Source: Butyrivibrio fibrisolvens
GTDB lineage: Bacteria > Bacillota > Clostridia > Lachnospirales > Lachnospiraceae
NCBI RefSeq assembly: GCF_037113525.1
Contig: NZ_CP146963.1
Span: forward strand, 558,001-622,000
Direction of reading: 5' to 3'
DNA length: 64,000 nt
Within the stretch, counting starts at the first letter, position 1; the number at the start of each line of letters is the position of its first letter. The notes below the pieces were generated by a model, which searched no databases, was not told the DNA's origin, and saw only the letters and a program-made list of their open reading frames with translations. A program made the position numbers and the translations under genes. Positions 63,854 through 64,000 of this stretch are shown here, in pieces.

Positions 63854-64000
63854 TTATGCTAATTCTTTGAGTGCATCAGATATCACCAGAGTACGTAAAT
63901 AAGCAGTTTGCTGTCTTTGCATATCAGTAATCTGCTGAGTCATTTGTTGCTGTACCCATCTATCTTTCTGCTCTACAAATAGGTTTAGAGCTTCTTTCAA
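63854..64000 (-). CDS. Hypothetical protein, C-terminal end only
   Basis: An open frame entering from beyond base 64000 gives 48 residues: LKEALNLFVEQKDRWVQQQ... ISDALKELA, then TAA. It is Gln-rich and helical. No family can be assigned; proteins of this kind are sometimes the ends of PD-(D/E)XK nuclease-family transposases, but that is a guess. Confidence 0.55.
   Translation of the reverse strand: MKEALNLFVEQKDRWVQQQMTQQITDMQRQQTAYLRTLVISDALKELA

Noticed and set aside
1..64000. CRISPR array, retron, DGR, prophage or rRNA
   Set aside because: No regularly spaced repeat, reverse transcriptase, integrase or rRNA signature was seen on either strand.

Overview
The window looks like chromosome from a low-to-moderate GC, Gram-positive, fibre-degrading gut or rumen Firmicute of the Lachnospiraceae, most like Butyrivibrio. 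This is inference. It rests on two secreted or lipid-anchored GH10 xylanases (one with cellulose- and xylan-binding modules), a Gram-positive pectin-utilisation locus with an Lpl-type sugar ABC importer, Lpp-type lipobox signals, strong AGGAGG ribosome sites, a T-box leader on ileS and a PyrDB/PyrK-type dihydroorotate dehydrogenase. No rRNA, phage or CRISPR array is visible.

Layout: (1) 1-3.6 kb, the end of an oligopeptide importer operon oppBCDF; (2) a possible structured RNA, tRNA-Pro(CGG) and a modular xylanase (3.6-6.5 kb); (3) zinc-ribbon membrane proteins (6.7-8.2 kb); (4) on the minus strand, a two-component system plus an FtsX-type ABC exporter (8.2-13.7 kb); (5) a MATE pump, a CobW-like GTPase and a glycosyltransferase (13.9-17.8 kb); (6) the pectin locus (18.2-30.1 kb): AraC regulator, LplB/LplC permeases, solute-binding lipoprotein, GH105, GH112, duplicated RhaM-like protein, esterase and GH28; (7) a zinc-ribbon membrane protein, then the T-box and ileS (30.4-35.7 kb); (8) SGNH esterase, lipoprotein xylanase, pgeF, glgP, an aconitase-family hydratase and a degenerate GH9-like lipoprotein (35.9-46.9 kb); (9) an AT-rich pair, a C39-like peptidase and a lipoprotein (47.5-49.8 kb); (10) plsC, pyrC-pyrK-pyrD, an XRE/HipA-like kinase pair, ispE, a large GH2-like enzyme, an intact IS200/IS605 element with tnpA and tnpB, and a truncated CE2-like esterase (49.9-64 kb).

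The pectin locus reads as one pathway. GH28 and the esterase open and deacetylate pectin. The Lpl importer, which uses its own solute-binding protein and probably a shared ATPase encoded elsewhere, takes up oligomers. GH105 removes unsaturated uronic acid ends. GH112 phosphorolyses galactosyl-rhamnose or a similar galactoside. The RhaM-like protein fits rhamnose handling.

The most unusual content is between genes. Three long inverted repeats (A 17999-18217, B 46952-47179, C 39975-40141) have a common architecture: a 30-42 bp perfect outer stem, an asymmetric internal loop with TTTGAAAA facing RTGAAAA, an inner stem and an apical hairpin. A and B are homologous in opposite orientation, and wherever their outer stems differ both arms have changed together. 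That covariation points to a selected structure or to arm-to-arm conversion. Other candidates are twin dyads at a HipA-like kinase locus, a possible effector/immunity-like pair, and an esterase whose 3' half is replaced by sequence matching the end of ispE.
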